From Acidimicrobiia bacterium (GTDB lineage Bacteria; Actinomycetota; Acidimicrobiia; Acidimicrobiales; AC-14): a stretch of DNA of 64,000 nt. Shown here piece by piece: positions 46,051 to 56,800 of the stretch (within the stretch, counting starts at the first letter, position 1; every line of letters starts with the position of its first letter). The stretch is from assembly GCA_023264995.1 (NCBI GenBank), contig JAHFUR010000008.1:1-64000 (forward strand). Reading direction: 5' to 3'. The notes under the pieces were generated by a model. It was not told the origin of the DNA. It made no database searches and saw nothing but the letters and a program-made list of their open reading frames with translations. Made by a program: the position numbers and the translations under genes.

Positions 46051-46056
46051 TAGCCT
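46051..46056 (+). promoter_or_regulatory. -10 hexamer TAGCCT
   Basis: TAGCCT 7 nt before the GTG at 46064, consistent with a leaderless mRNA. The opposing gmd start is 80 bp away. Confidence 0.45.
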
Positions 46057-46063
46057 GTACGTC

Positions 46064-47782
46064 GTGGACCAGTTGGAGGCGACAGGGCGGCCGCCCGCGG
46101 CCCCCGCGCCCCGGCGGTTCCTCACCGGCCCCGGCGGCGGCCCGGACCGCCGCCAACAGGCGGTCCGGGGCCTCATGATGGCGACTGTCGCCATCGGCGT
46201 CGTGGTCGGTGTCTGGGGTGTCGACATGGGCGCCCACCAGGGCCGGGTCGGCCGCAACGTCACCCTCGGGGGCACGTCGGTGGCCGGCATGAAGCTGCCG
46301 GCCCTGGATGCCGCCGTGGCCGACCTGGCGGCGCGGTACAAGACCGCCGATGTGATCGTCGACGCGCCCGACGGTGGGTTCCAGGCCACCGCCTCGGACC
46401 TGGGCCTGTCGGTCGTCGAGGGCCGGACGGCGGCGGCGGCCCTGAGGGTGGGGCGTACGGGGAACCCGGCCGCTCGCATCTGGAGCTGGGCCCGGAGCTT
46501 CGTCGCCGAGCAGCGGGCACCGGTGCGGATCCAGGTCGACCAGAAGGCCATGGCCCGGATCGTGGCCGAGCGCGATCCCAAGCGCACCGCCCCCGTCGAA
46601 CCGTCGCTGGCGGTCAAGGACGACAAGGTCGTGGCCAAGGCCGGTGAGCCTGGCCGCGGGATCTCCGGCCCCTCGGTCCTCGCCGCCCTGGTGAAGGCCG
46701 GCCCGAAGGGCCTCCCCCTGCAGATCTCCGTCGACCGCGACACCATCCCCACCCGTTTCTCGATCGACGACGCCCGCATGCTGGCCGACCGGGCCGAGGC
46801 GCTCAGCGCCGGCGGCCTCCCGGTGACCGCCGGCCCCACGACGGCCACCGTGCCGGCGTCGGTGGTGCGGGGCTGGTTCAGGGCCGCGGCCGGCGAGGAC
46901 GCGCTGAAGCTGGTGGTCGACGCGTCCGATGCCCCCGACGAGCTGGCCGACCTCTTCCCGAAGCCCGTCGTGGCGCCGGTCGACGCCGGGTTCGCGGTGA
47001 GCGGGGGCAAGGTGTCGGTCACGCCGGCCAAGGCGGGCAGCGGCTGCTGCGCGGCCGGCGCCGTGGGGGCCATCCAGTCGGCGCTCCTCACCCGCTCGGC
47101 GGCCGACACGGCGGTCAACCTGCCGCTCAAGAGCGTGGCCGCAGCCCGTGACGACGACGCGGCCCGCAAGCTCGGCATCATCGAACCGATCGGCAGCTTC
47201 ACCACCAACCACGCGGCCGGCGAGCCCCGGGTGAAGAACATCCACCGCATCGCCGACATCATTCAGGGTGCGGTGATCGCCCCGGGCGCCACCTTCTCGA
47301 TCAACGACTTCGTCGGCCGGCGCACCATCGCCAACGGGTTCGTCTCCGCCCCGGTCATCGACGAGAACTACAACTTCACCGAGGACGTCGGCGGCGGCAT
47401 CTCCCAGTTCGCCACCACCATCTTCAATGCCGCCTTCTTCGCCGGCCTCGACATCCCGAGCTACTTCATGCATGGCATCTACATCTCGCGCTACCCCTAC
47501 GGCCGCGAGTCCACCATCTCCTTCCCCGGCCCCGACGTGCGCATCCGCAACAACACCCCGTACGGCGTGCTGATCTGGCCCACCTACACCGAGACGTCGA
47601 TCACCGTGACCATGTACTCGACCAAGTACGTCAGCGGCGAGCAGACTGGCCAGACCAAGGAGATGAAGGGGGTGTGCACCGCGGTGACCACGGAACGCAC
47701 CCGCACCTACGTCGACGGTCGCAAGACGATCGACCGGTTCAGCGGCCTGTACTCCCCCGAAGAAGGCGTCAAGTGCGAATAG
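46064..47782 (+). CDS. VanW-family protein with peptidoglycan-binding-like N-terminal region
   Basis: A 572-residue membrane-anchored protein. A TM helix near residues 38-56 (GLMMATVAIGVVVGVWGVDMG) follows a Pro-rich cytoplasmic start. The middle has repeated extracytoplasmic units of the YoaR/PG_binding_4 type (VGRNVTLGGTSVAGMKLPALDAAV). The C-terminal VanW domain (about 375-510) has GAVIAPGATFSINDFVGRRT, the NGFVSAPVI block and DVGGGISQFATTIFNAAFFAGLDI. Members often sit at the cell wall; the enzymatic role is not established. A Cys-Cys pair (GSGCCA) lies near residue 328. The GTG start is supported by TAGCCT 7 nt upstream. Confidence 0.9.
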   Translation: MDQLEATGRPPAAPAPRRFLTGPGGGPDRRQQAVRGLMMATVAIGVVVGVWGVDMGAHQGRVGRNVTLGGTSVAGMKLPALDAAVADLAARYKTADVIVDAPDGGFQATASDLGLSVVEGRTAAAALRVGRTGNPAARIWSWARSFVAEQRAPVRIQVDQKAMARIVAERDPKRTAPVEPSLAVKDDKVVAKAGEPGRGISGPSVLAALVKAGPKGLPLQISVDRDTIPTRFSIDDARMLADRAEALSAGGLPVTAGPTTATVPASVVRGWFRAAAGEDALKLVVDASDAPDELADLFPKPVVAPVDAGFAVSGGKVSVTPAKAGSGCCAAGAVGAIQSALLTRSAADTAVNLPLKSVAAARDDDAARKLGIIEPIGSFTTNHAAGEPRVKNIHRIADIIQGAVIAPGATFSINDFVGRRTIANGFVSAPVIDENYNFTEDVGGGISQFATTIFNAAFFAGLDIPSYFMHGIYISRYPYGRESTISFPGPDVRIRNNTPYGVLIWPTYTETSITVTMYSTKYVSGEQTGQTKEMKGVCTAVTTERTRTYVDGRKTIDRFSGLYSPEEGVKCE

Positions 47783-47802
47783 CCGACCGGGGTGGGATCG
47801 AC

Positions 47803-48177
47803 GTGGCGGCCACGGTGCGGGCCATCGGGTACGGGCGCGTCGCCCTGGGCGCGTCGTACCTGCTCACGCCCGGTCTGGCCCTGCGCATGTGGCCCGGCGG
47901 GGCCCCAGCCGCCGGCGCCGACGGGGCCCTGCTGCGGATGATGGCCCGGTCCACCGGGGGTCGCGACATCGGCCTGGGCCTCGGCGCCCTCCTCGCCCTC
48001 AAGCACGGCAGCCCGGTGCGGGGCTGGCTCGAAGCGGCCATGCTGGCCGACGTGGCCGATGCCGCCGCCATCGCCGTTGCCTTCCGGCACCTGCCCCGCG
48101 CCAAGGCCGTCCTCATGCTGGGAGCGGCCCTCGGCACGGCTGCCGCCGGCCGCAAGCTGGCGTCCGCGATTGGCTAG
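47803..48177 (+). CDS. Small membrane protein (DUF4267-like)
   Basis: A 124-residue hydrophobic protein with about four helices (ALGASYLLTPGLALRMW, GGRDIGLGLGALLALKHG, GWLEAAMLADVADAAAIAVAF, KAVLMLGAALGTAAAGRKL). The pattern of a small four-helix protein with RDIGLGLG resembles the DUF4267 group, but I assign this with caution. The GTG at 47803 follows GGGGTGGGA; an upstream GTG at 47773 would overlap the VanW gene. Its stop overlaps the next gene, so it is co-transcribed with the reductase gene. Confidence 0.65.
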   Translation: MAATVRAIGYGRVALGASYLLTPGLALRMWPGGAPAAGADGALLRMMARSTGGRDIGLGLGALLALKHGSPVRGWLEAAMLADVADAAAIAVAFRHLPRAKAVLMLGAALGTAAAGRKLASAIG

Positions 48178-49381
48178 CCCCGCGGGCGGCACCGAGGTGG
48201 TCGTCGTCGGGGGCGGCCCGGCCGGCGCCGCCGCGGCCATCACCCTGGCCCGGGGCGGCCGGTCGGTCCTGCTCGTCGACAAGGCCCGCTTCCCCCGCGA
48301 CAAGTGCTGTGGCGACGGCCTCACCGCCGACGCCCTCCGCCAGCTCGAAGCCCTGGGCCTGCGCCCCGACGCCGTGCCCGACTGGCAGCCCGTGGCCGAA
48401 GTCCACGTCTGCTCTCCAGTGGGGCGCACGGTCACGTTCCCCCTCCCCGCCGACGGGCAGTACGCCGTCGTCGCCCCCCGGGCGCAGCTCGACGCCGCCC
48501 TGCTCGACGTGGCCCGGGCCGCCGGCGTCAAGGTGGCCGACGGGCACAGCCTCACCGGCGCTCGGGCCGTCGCCGGCGGCCTCGAGCTCGACGTCGACGG
48601 CCTCGGCACCCTCATCACGGACTACGCCATCGGCGCCGACGGGGCCTGGTCGCCCCTCCGCCACGCTCTGGGCGCCAACCAGCCCGGTTACCTGGGCGAC
48701 TGGCACGCCTTCCGCCAGTACTTCTCCGAGGTCGGCCCCGAGGCTGCCGGCCTGTGGATCTGGTTCGAGCCCGACCTGCTCCCCGGCTACGCATGGTCGT
48801 TCCCGCTCCCCGGCGGGCGGGCCAACGTGGGTTTCGGCATCCTGCGCGACGCCGGCATCCCGGTCCGTGACATGAAGGACATGTGGCCCGACCTGCTGGC
48901 CCGCCCGGCCATCCGCGACGTGCTGGGCCCGTCCGCCGTCCCCGAGGGCACCCACAAGGCGTGGCCCATACCCGCCCGCGTCGACCAGATGCCGTTGACC
49001 GCCGGCGGGGGCCGGGCCCTCTTCGTGGGCGACGCGGCCTGTGCCACCGACCCCATGACCGGCGAGGGCATTGCCCAGGCGCTGCTCACCGGCCGCCAGG
49101 CCGCAGTGGCCGTGCTGGCCGGCGGCGCCGGCGTCGCCGCCGCCTACGAGCGGGCCGTCGAGCACGAGCTCTTCGCCGACCACCGCCTCTCGCGCCTCCT
49201 CAGCCGGGCGCTGAGCCACCGCAAAGGGGTCCGCATCGCCCTCCGGGTCGCCGGCGCCAACGACTGGACCCGGCGCAACTTCGGCCGCTGGCTGTTCGAG
49301 GACTACCCCCGGGCGGCGGTGATCACCCCGGGGCGCTGGCACCGAGGAATGTTCCGCGGGTCGGGGGCGTACCGGCAGTGA
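48170..49381 (+). CDS. Geranylgeranyl-reductase-family FAD oxidoreductase
   Basis: A 403-residue flavoprotein of the geranylgeranyl reductase family, which hydrogenates isoprenoid double bonds in lipids, menaquinone or phytol. Seen are the Rossmann motif EVVVVGGGPAGAAAAITLARGG, the family KARFPRDKCCGDGLTADALRQLEALGL with the CxxCGD-like region, YAIGADGAWSPLRHALG and the late FAD block GGGRALFVGDAACATDPMTGEGIAQALLTG. The start is TTG at 48170, overlapping the preceding stop. Likely substrates are menaquinone side chains or other polyprenols. The GTGA overlap couples it to the metallo-beta-lactamase-fold gene. Confidence 0.88.
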   Translation: MASPAGGTEVVVVGGGPAGAAAAITLARGGRSVLLVDKARFPRDKCCGDGLTADALRQLEALGLRPDAVPDWQPVAEVHVCSPVGRTVTFPLPADGQYAVVAPRAQLDAALLDVARAAGVKVADGHSLTGARAVAGGLELDVDGLGTLITDYAIGADGAWSPLRHALGANQPGYLGDWHAFRQYFSEVGPEAAGLWIWFEPDLLPGYAWSFPLPGGRANVGFGILRDAGIPVRDMKDMWPDLLARPAIRDVLGPSAVPEGTHKAWPIPARVDQMPLTAGGGRALFVGDAACATDPMTGEGIAQALLTGRQAAVAVLAGGAGVAAAYERAVEHELFADHRLSRLLSRALSHRKGVRIALRVAGANDWTRRNFGRWLFEDYPRAAVITPGRWHRGMFRGSGAYRQ

Positions 49382-49965
49382 GGATCGACAAGGTCACCGT
49401 CGCCGACAACAACGTGTGGCTGGTGGGCGACGACCAACGGGTGGTGATCGTCGATGCCTCGCACGACGCGCCGGCCATCCTCGCCGCCGCCGGCGGGCGG
49501 AAGATCGACGGGATCGTCTGCACCCACGGGCATACCGGCCACGTGAACGCCGCCATCGCCCTGGCCGATGCCTCCGCCGCCCCGGTGGCCCTGCACCCGG
49601 CCGACCGGCCCCTATGGGACGCCCTCCATCCCGGCCGGCCGCCGGACATCGAGCTCGGCCACGGCGACGTGCTCCAGATGGGCGGGACGCTCCTCCAGGT
49701 ATGGCACTCGCCCGGCCACTCGCCGGGCAGCGTCTGCCTCCACCTGGCCGAGGCCGGCGTGCTGTTCAGTGGCGACACCCTGCGCAAGGGCGGCCCCGGG
49801 CCGGCCGGGGAGCCGCCGGGCGACTTCGCCACCCTCATCGAGTCGCTCCGCCGGCTCCTCCTCTACATCCCGCCCGCGACCGTCGTGCACCCGGGCCACG
49901 GCGGTTCGACCACCGTCGCCGACGAGTCGCCCCACGTCGACGAATGGACCCGCCGCCGGCGCTGA
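49378..49965 (+). CDS. Metallo-beta-lactamase-fold hydrolase, altered metal motif
   Basis: A 195-residue protein with a short MBL fold of the glyoxalase-II-like class (VADNNVWLVGDDQRVVIVDAS, then a central WHSPGHSPGSVCLHL and FSGDTLRKGG, and a late HPGHGG). The first metal motif, normally HxHxDH, reads HGHTGH here, so the Asp that binds the second metal is replaced by Gly. The remaining metal ligands (two His, His of SPGHS, Asp of FSGDT, His of HPGHG) are present. It may work with one metal or an altered second site. The GTG overlaps the preceding stop. Confidence 0.87.
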   Translation: MRIDKVTVADNNVWLVGDDQRVVIVDASHDAPAILAAAGGRKIDGIVCTHGHTGHVNAAIALADASAAPVALHPADRPLWDALHPGRPPDIELGHGDVLQMGGTLLQVWHSPGHSPGSVCLHLAEAGVLFSGDTLRKGGPGPAGEPPGDFATLIESLRRLLLYIPPATVVHPGHGGSTTVADESPHVDEWTRRRR

Positions 49966-49985
49966 GCCCGCCCACCCGGCCTACC

Positions 49986-50025
49986 GGTGACGCATGCCGG
50001 GGGTACCGCCCCCAGTCCCGTCACC
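49986..50025. terminator. Bidirectional terminator between the MBL gene and rimM
   Basis: GGTGACG (49986-49992) and CGTCACC (50019-50025) enclose a second stem GGGGG/CCCCC (49999-50003, 50009-50013). It lies in the 75-bp gap between convergent genes and can end both transcripts. Confidence 0.7.
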
Positions 50026-50040
50026 AGTTCGATGGGGGGG

Positions 50041-50499
50041 TCAGTCGAGCAGGCCCGCCGGCGGGTCGATGACGACCCGGCCGGGGGAACGGCCGGTGAC
50101 GAAGACGAGCGGGACCAGCCGCTCGCCCGACAGGACGAGCAGGTCGGAGGCCGGGTTGGCCTCCACCGCCTCGACCGGGCCGTAGCTGCGGCCGGCGAGG
50201 TCGACCACCTCGGCGCCGATCAGCTCGTGGACCCACAGGGTGTCCTCATCGCCCTCGACGGGCTCGGCCGACAGGACCACGCCCCGGTACCCCTCGGCCG
50301 CGTTCCGGTCCTCGATACCCCGGAACGCCACGATCCACCGCTCCTGGTGGGGCGTGGAGGTGAGCACCTCGAGGTCGCCCCGGGGTGAGGAGAGAACGGC
50401 GCCGGGGGCCAGCCGCAGGTCGGGCCGGTTGGACACCAGCTCGACGATGACCTCACCCCGGATCCCGTGCGCCTTGGCGATGCGCCCGACCTCGAGCAC
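50041..50499 (-). CDS. rimM: 16S rRNA processing protein RimM
   Basis: RimM helps mature the 30S head and 16S rRNA and binds ribosomal protein S19. The 152-residue length is usual. The N-terminal barrel begins LEVGRIAKAHGIRGEVIVELVSNRPD and the C-terminal PRC-barrel begins DTLWVHELIGAEVVD with the closing VVIDPPAGLLD. It is the last gene of the minus-strand housekeeping block, after khpA and rpsP. The usual next genes trmD and rplS are absent; a hairpin and a plus-strand gene follow instead. The start is a GTG at 50499. Confidence 0.95.
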   Translation of the reverse strand: MLEVGRIAKAHGIRGEVIVELVSNRPDLRLAPGAVLSSPRGDLEVLTSTPHQERWIVAFRGIEDRNAAEGYRGVVLSAEPVEGDEDTLWVHELIGAEVVDLAGRSYGPVEAVEANPASDLLVLSGERLVPLVFVTGRSPGRVVIDPPAGLLD

Positions 50500-50506
50500 G
50501 CCCTGG

Positions 50507-50818
50507 TTAGTCGACGATGTCGACGTGGACGTCGAGGCCCTCGCGAGCGGCCGCGGCCCGGACGACGGTGCGGATGGCCTGCGCCGTCCGGCCCCGCCGA
50601 CCGATGACCCGGCCCATATCGTCGGGCGACACGTTGAGGCGGAGGCTCACCGTGCTGCGGCTCTCGTCGACCTCGACGATGACCGAGCCGGGATCGTCGA
50701 CGATGGCCTTGGCCACGTACTCGAGGACCGTCCGCGGTACCGAGCCCTCGAGCCGGTTGCCGTCGTCGGTCTCGTCGTCGTCGTCGACGTCCAGCTCGTC
50801 CACGCCGGCGTCGCTCAC
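50507..50818 (-). CDS. khpA: KH-domain RNA-binding protein (KhpA-like)
   Basis: A 103-residue protein. The first 30 residues are acidic ([11 protein letters not shown]), an extension not seen in shorter homologues. The KH domain follows with [20 protein letters not shown] and the GxxG loop [22 protein letters not shown]. KhpA proteins bind structured RNA and, in other bacteria, work with KhpB in translation and cell division. Its position between rpsP and rimM is conserved in Gram-positive bacteria. The start (GTG at 50818) overlaps the rpsP stop. Confidence 0.93.
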   Translation of the reverse strand: MSDAGVDELDVDDDDETDDGNRLEGSVPRTVLEYVAKAIVDDPGSVIVEVDESRSTVSLRLNVSPDDMGRVIGRRGRTAQAIRTVVRAAAAREGLDVHVDIVD

Positions 50819-51123
50819 GAGGAGGCCGGCGTGCTGGCCGCGGCCGGCGCCGGCGCGCCGCCCGAGCCGGGCTTGAACTGCTCCAGGGCACCCGAGATCT
50901 TCAGGAGCTGGCGGGCCCGGTCGGTGGGCTGGGCGCCCTTCTGGAGCCAGGCCACGGCCTTGTCGTTGTCGATCTTGATCAACGACGGCTCGGCCCGGGG
51001 GTCATAGGTGCCCACGATCTCGATGAAACGACCGTCGCGCGGCGACCGCCCGTCGGCGGCGACGAGACGGTAGGTCGGCTGCTTCTTCTTGCCCATCCGC
51101 ATGAGGCGGAGCTTGACTGCCAT
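50815..51123 (-). CDS. rpsP: 30S ribosomal protein S16
   Basis: A 102-residue S16 with the family N-terminus [41 protein letters not shown] and the [20 protein letters not shown] segment. The C-terminal tail of about 20 residues (Gly, Ala, Pro and Ser rich) is an actinobacterial extension. S16 helps assemble the 30S body. It follows ffh, with 15 nt between genes, and its upstream TTTCCTCTTTCC complement (GGAAAGAGGAAA) provides the ribosome site. Confidence 0.97.
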   Translation of the reverse strand: MAVKLRLMRMGKKKQPTYRLVAADGRSPRDGRFIEIVGTYDPRAEPSLIKIDNDKAVAWLQKGAQPTDRARQLLKISGALEQFKPGSGGAPAPAAASTPASS

Positions 51124-51138
51124 TTTCCTCTTTCCTGG

Positions 51139-52476
<1,338 letters not shown>

Positions 52477-52511
52477 GGCTCAGCCCAGGGTACTGGACGC
52501 CAGCCCTCGAA

Positions 52512-52561
52512 CCGGTTTGGTCAACTGGGGGCGGGATATCGCCGCCGATTGACCAAACCGG
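52512..52561 (-). terminator. Hairpin after ftsY
   Basis: CCGGTTTGGTCAA (52512-52524) and TTGACCAAACCGG (52549-52561) form a perfect 13-bp stem in the 94-bp gap between ftsY and ffh. It probably ends or attenuates the upstream smc-ftsY transcript. It implies a promoter for ffh downstream of it. Confidence 0.75.
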
Positions 52562-52570
52562 GCTCGGTGA

Positions 52571-53776
52571 TCAGGCGAACAGGGCGTCGATGAACTCGTC
52601 GGGGTCGAAGGGGACGAGGTCGTCGGCGGTCTCGCCCAGCCCGACCAGCTTGATCGGGATGCCCAGGTCGTTCTGGATGGCCAGGACGATGCCGCCCTTG
52701 GCCGTGCCGTCGAGCTTGGTGAGGACGACGCCGGTGACCTCGACGGCCTCGGTGAACTGCTTGGCCTGGACCAGGCCGTTCTGACCGGTGGTGGCGTCGA
52801 TGACCAGGAGGACCTCGGTGACCTTGCCCGGCGGCTTGTCGGCCACCCGGCGCACCTTCTTCAGCTCCTCCATCAGGTTGACCTTGGTGTGGAGACGGCC
52901 GGCCGTATCGGCCAGCACCAGGTCGGTCTGACGGGCCGCGGCCCGCTCGACCGCATCGAAGACGACCGCACCGGGGTCGCCGCCCTCGTTGCCCCGGACC
53001 AGGGTGGCGCCGACCCGCTTCGACCACAGCTCGAGCTGCTCGGCGGCGGCCGCCCGGAACGTGTCGCCGGCGGCCATGATCACCGTGCGGCCCTCGCCCA
53101 CCTGCTGGTGGCCGACCTTGCCGATGGTGGTGGTCTTGCCCACCCCGTTGACGCCGACGAACAGCCAGACGTTGGGGATACCCGGCTCGATGCGGAGCGT
53201 GCGGTCGGCGATCGACAGCCGCTTCTTGAGGTTGTCCTTCAGGGCGTCGACCAGGGCCTCCGAGGTGGAGATGCCCTCGGCCTTGACCTGGGCCCGGAGC
53301 TGGTCGAGCAGGGCGGTGGTGGCGGTGATGCCGACGTCGGCCCGGATCAGGGCCTCCTCCAGCTCCTCCCAGCTCTCGTCGTCGATCTTGGTCCGTGACC
53401 GGACCGAGCCGAGGTACCCGGCCAGCAGGCCACGGGCCTTGCCGATGCGGTCCCGGAAGCGGGGCCGGAGCTGCTCGGCCGGCGACTCGCCGGCCTCGGG
53501 CTCGGCCACAGGCGCCTCGCGGGCGCCGGCGAGCACGGCTTCGGCCTCGGCCACGACCTCGGCGGCCTGGCGGGCCAGCTCCTCCTCGGAGGGGATGGTG
53601 GGCCGCTTGACCTTGGGCGGCTTGGCGGGAGGCGCCGAGGCCGCCGACTTGGGCGACACGGCTGGGGACGGCGGCGGCTCGAGCTCGGCGTCACGCCGGC
53701 GGGGGCGGGAGGCGATGAAGGCGGCCACCAGGCCGCTGACCACGAGGACGGCCAGCAGTCCGAGCACGATCTCCAT
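52571..53776 (-). CDS. ftsY: Signal recognition particle receptor FtsY
   Basis: A 401-residue SRP GTPase. A TM helix (VLGLLAVLVVSGLVAAFI) at the extreme N-terminus and an acidic/Pro-rich linker of about 80 residues form the A region. The N domain follows, then the G domain with G1 FVGVNGVGKTTTIGKVGH, DTAGRLHTKVNLMEELKKV, LTKLDGTAKGG and the closing DDLVPFDPDEFIDALF. The TM anchor is typical of actinobacterial FtsY, which sits at the membrane without the E. coli-type long acidic domain. TAGCCT lies 6 nt before the ATG, pointing to its own leaderless promoter. Confidence 0.97.
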   Translation of the reverse strand: MEIVLGLLAVLVVSGLVAAFIASRPRRRDAELEPPPSPAVSPKSAASAPPAKPPKVKRPTIPSEEELARQAAEVVAEAEAVLAGAREAPVAEPEAGESPAEQLRPRFRDRIGKARGLLAGYLGSVRSRTKIDDESWEELEEALIRADVGITATTALLDQLRAQVKAEGISTSEALVDALKDNLKKRLSIADRTLRIEPGIPNVWLFVGVNGVGKTTTIGKVGHQQVGEGRTVIMAAGDTFRAAAAEQLELWSKRVGATLVRGNEGGDPGAVVFDAVERAAARQTDLVLADTAGRLHTKVNLMEELKKVRRVADKPPGKVTEVLLVIDATTGQNGLVQAKQFTEAVEVTGVVLTKLDGTAKGGIVLAIQNDLGIPIKLVGLGETADDLVPFDPDEFIDALFA

Positions 53777-53782
53777 GGCCTC

Positions 53783-53788
53783 AGGCTA
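53783..53788 (-). promoter_or_regulatory. -10 hexamer TAGCCT for ftsY
   Basis: TAGCCT on the minus strand, exactly 6 nt before the ftsY ATG. Confidence 0.5.
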
Positions 53789-53894
53789 CCGGTACTGGCA
53801 AGGCCCCCGGGGGGCCGGGCTCCGGGGCCCGGTCAGCCGCCGGCGTTCAGGAGCGCGGTCACCTGCCGTCGTCGGGTCACGGTACCCGGTGGGA

Positions 53895-56800
53895 CTACGT
53901 GCTGGCGCCCACCCGCTCGCTCACCACGCGGGACGAGCCGCCCGGCTGCATGGTGACGCCGTACAGGCAGTCGGCGGCCTCCATCGTGCGCTTCTGGTGG
54001 GTGACCACCAGGAGCTGGGCCTCCTGGCGGAACTCGCCGAGGAGGTCGAGGAATCGGGTGAGGTTGAGGTCGTCGAGCGCCGCCTCCACCTCGTCGAGCA
54101 GGTAGAACGGCGACGGGCGGCTCCGGAACACGGCGAACAGGAAGGCCAGGGCCACGAGCGACCGCTCGCCGCCGGAGAGCAGCGAGAGCTTGCGGACGTT
54201 CTTCCCCGCCGGCCGGGCTTCCACCTCGATGCCGGCCTCGAGCAGGTTGTCGGGGTCGGTGAGGCGGAGCCGGCCCTGGCCGCCCGGGAAGAGGGTCTCG
54301 AACAGGCGGACGAAGTGGTCGGCGACGTCGGCGTAGGCCGCGGCCAGGAGCTGGGCCATCTCGACCTCGACGGCGCGGATGACCTTGGTCAGCTCCCGCC
54401 GGGTGCCCTTCACGTCGTCGAGCTGGGCGGCCAGGAACGCGTGGCGCTCCTGCAACGCGGCCAGCTCCTCGAGGGCCAGGGGGTTCACCGGGCCCATGAG
54501 CCGCAGCTCCCGTTCCAGCTCCCGCACCCGGCTGCTCGGGCTCGTGCCGTCGCGCAGCTCGGGGCACGCCGCGGCCATGGCCGTCGCCGGCTCGCAGTCC
54601 AGCTCCCGGCGCAGGCTCTCGACGGCCGCCTCCTGGCGCATGCGGGCCTCGGCATCGTCGAGCTCGGCCCGGCGGGAGCGCTCCCGGACCTCTTCCAGCC
54701 GCCGCTCGGCCTCGTGGCGGCGCCGGCGCAGGACATCGAGCCGGCCCGACGCGGTGGCCAGGGCCTGGGCCTGGCGCTCCCGCCGGGCCCGCACGTCGGC
54801 CAACTCGGTGCCCAGGACGCCCAAGCGGTCGTCGACCAGGGCGGCCAGCCACCCGGTGCGCCGGCTGAGCAGCTCGATCTCCTGGCGGCGGGCGCCGGCG
54901 GCGGCCCGCTCGGCGCCGTGGCGGGCCAGGCGCTGCTCGACGTCGGCCAGGCGCCGGCTCAGGTAGGCCCGGCGGTCACGGAGCCCGGTGGCCCGCATGT
55001 CCAGCTCGGTGCGCCGGCTGCGGAGGGCCGAGACCCGCTCCTGGGCGACGGCCCGGGCCGCACCCAAACGGGCGGCCTCGGCCGCCCGCTGGGCCGCATC
55101 GGCTTCGAGGACCGGGAGCAGGGCGGTGAGCTCGGCGATGCGGGCGTCCTCCTGGGCCAGCCGGCCGGCGAGGCGGTCGAGGTGGGCCCGCACGCCCTCG
55201 GCCCCGCTCTGGGCCTCGCGCCGGCGGACCTCGGCCCGGTCGAGGTCGCCCCGGGCAGCCCGGGCCGCCCGAGCGGCGGCGTCGCGCCGGAGACCGGCCT
55301 CCCTGGCGGCTGCGGAAGCCTGTTCTGCATCGGTCGTGGCCTCGGCCAGGCGCCGGGCGGCGACGGCCACGGCCGCCGTTGCCGCCGTCGCCTCGGTGCG
55401 GGCCTCGTCCAGCGCGACACGGGTGGCGGCCGTCCCGGTGTTGCCCCGCCGCCAGGCCGTGGCGCCGAACCGGTCGCCCGACCGGGTGAGGGCCACGACC
55501 TGCGGGTAGGCCAGGCTGACATCGAGGGCCTCGGCCCACCCGCCGGCGACGACGACCGCCCCGGCCAGGAGCAGGTCGAGCACCCGCTCCACGCCCGGGT
55601 GCGAGGAGCGGACGTGGGCCCGGAGCGGCTCCCCTGGACAGCCCGGGGGCACCGGGGTGACGGCCGCCGCCGGGGCCCCGAGGGCGAGGACGCCGGCCGC
55701 GGCATCGTCGTCGGCCAGGCCGGCGAGCAGTTCCCGGGCCGCACCGACCCCGTCGACGACGACGGTGTGGGCCAGCTCGGCCGCAGCCGCGGCCCACGCG
55801 TCGTCCCACCCCCGGTCGACCTCGACGAGCCCGGCCAGGGGCCCGAGGACGCCGGCGACCCCTTCGAGGCGGGCGGCGCCAGCCGACCCGCCTGACTCGG
55901 CCAGGGCGAGGGCCAAGGCCTCGGCCCGGGCCGCCCACACCCGCTCGGCGGCCGCGGCCTCGCGGACATCGGCCCGGGCCGACTCGAGGCGGGCCGTGGC
56001 CTCGGTGCGGCCGGCGTCGGCCTGTTCGGACGCGGCCACCGCGGCGCGCTCCTGGACGGCCAACCCGTCGACCTCGGCCCGGCGCCCGGTGGCCTCGGCG
56101 TCGGCCGCCGCCGCCTGCGCCTCGAGCGACGCCAGCCGGGCCTGTAGGCCCACCACCTCGGCCCGGCCCCGCTCGGCACCGGCCCGGACCGCAGCCAGCT
56201 CGCCCCGGGCCTCGGCCGCCCGGTCGGGGCTGGGCAGGGGGCCGTCCAGGGCCTGCAGCTCCCGGGCGGCGACGGCTTCGGCCTCGGCCAGCTCGGCCCG
56301 CAACGGCTCAAGGGGCTCGGCCTCGGTGGTGACATCGGCCAGCTCGGCGGCCAGGCGGGCCGCCTCGGACTCGAGCGACGCGATGACGTTGGCGTCGACC
56401 GCCACCGCCCGGTCGCGGCCGAGCGAGCGCTGGCGCTCGGCCATGACCGCGGCCAGGCCCCGCGCCCGCTCCCGCAGGGCCTCCAGGCGACCGACGGCCT
56501 CGCCCAGGCCGGCGCCCCCGGCCGAGGCCACCCAGGCCTCGGCGGCGGCCACCGACGAGTCGAGGCCCCGCAGCTCCACCTTGATCGACGCCTCGTCGGC
56601 GGCCAGACCGGTGCGGGCCGTGGCCGCCACCTGCTGGCGGGCGGCCAGGGCGGCCAGCTCGCGGCCGGCCAGGTGCAGCCGCAGGCCCCGCAGCTCGGCG
56701 GCCAGGGCGTCGTGGCGGCGGGCGGCATCGGCCTGGCGCTCCAGGGGCTTGAGCTGGCGGCCGACCTCCCGGTTCAGGTCGGCCAGGCGGACCAGGTTGG

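Noticed and set aside
52989-55895. A 968-codon plus-strand open frame opposite ftsY and smc
   Set aside because: It is antisense to two certain genes, and its composition (Gln, Gly, Leu and His rich) is the typical by-product of GC-rich codon use.
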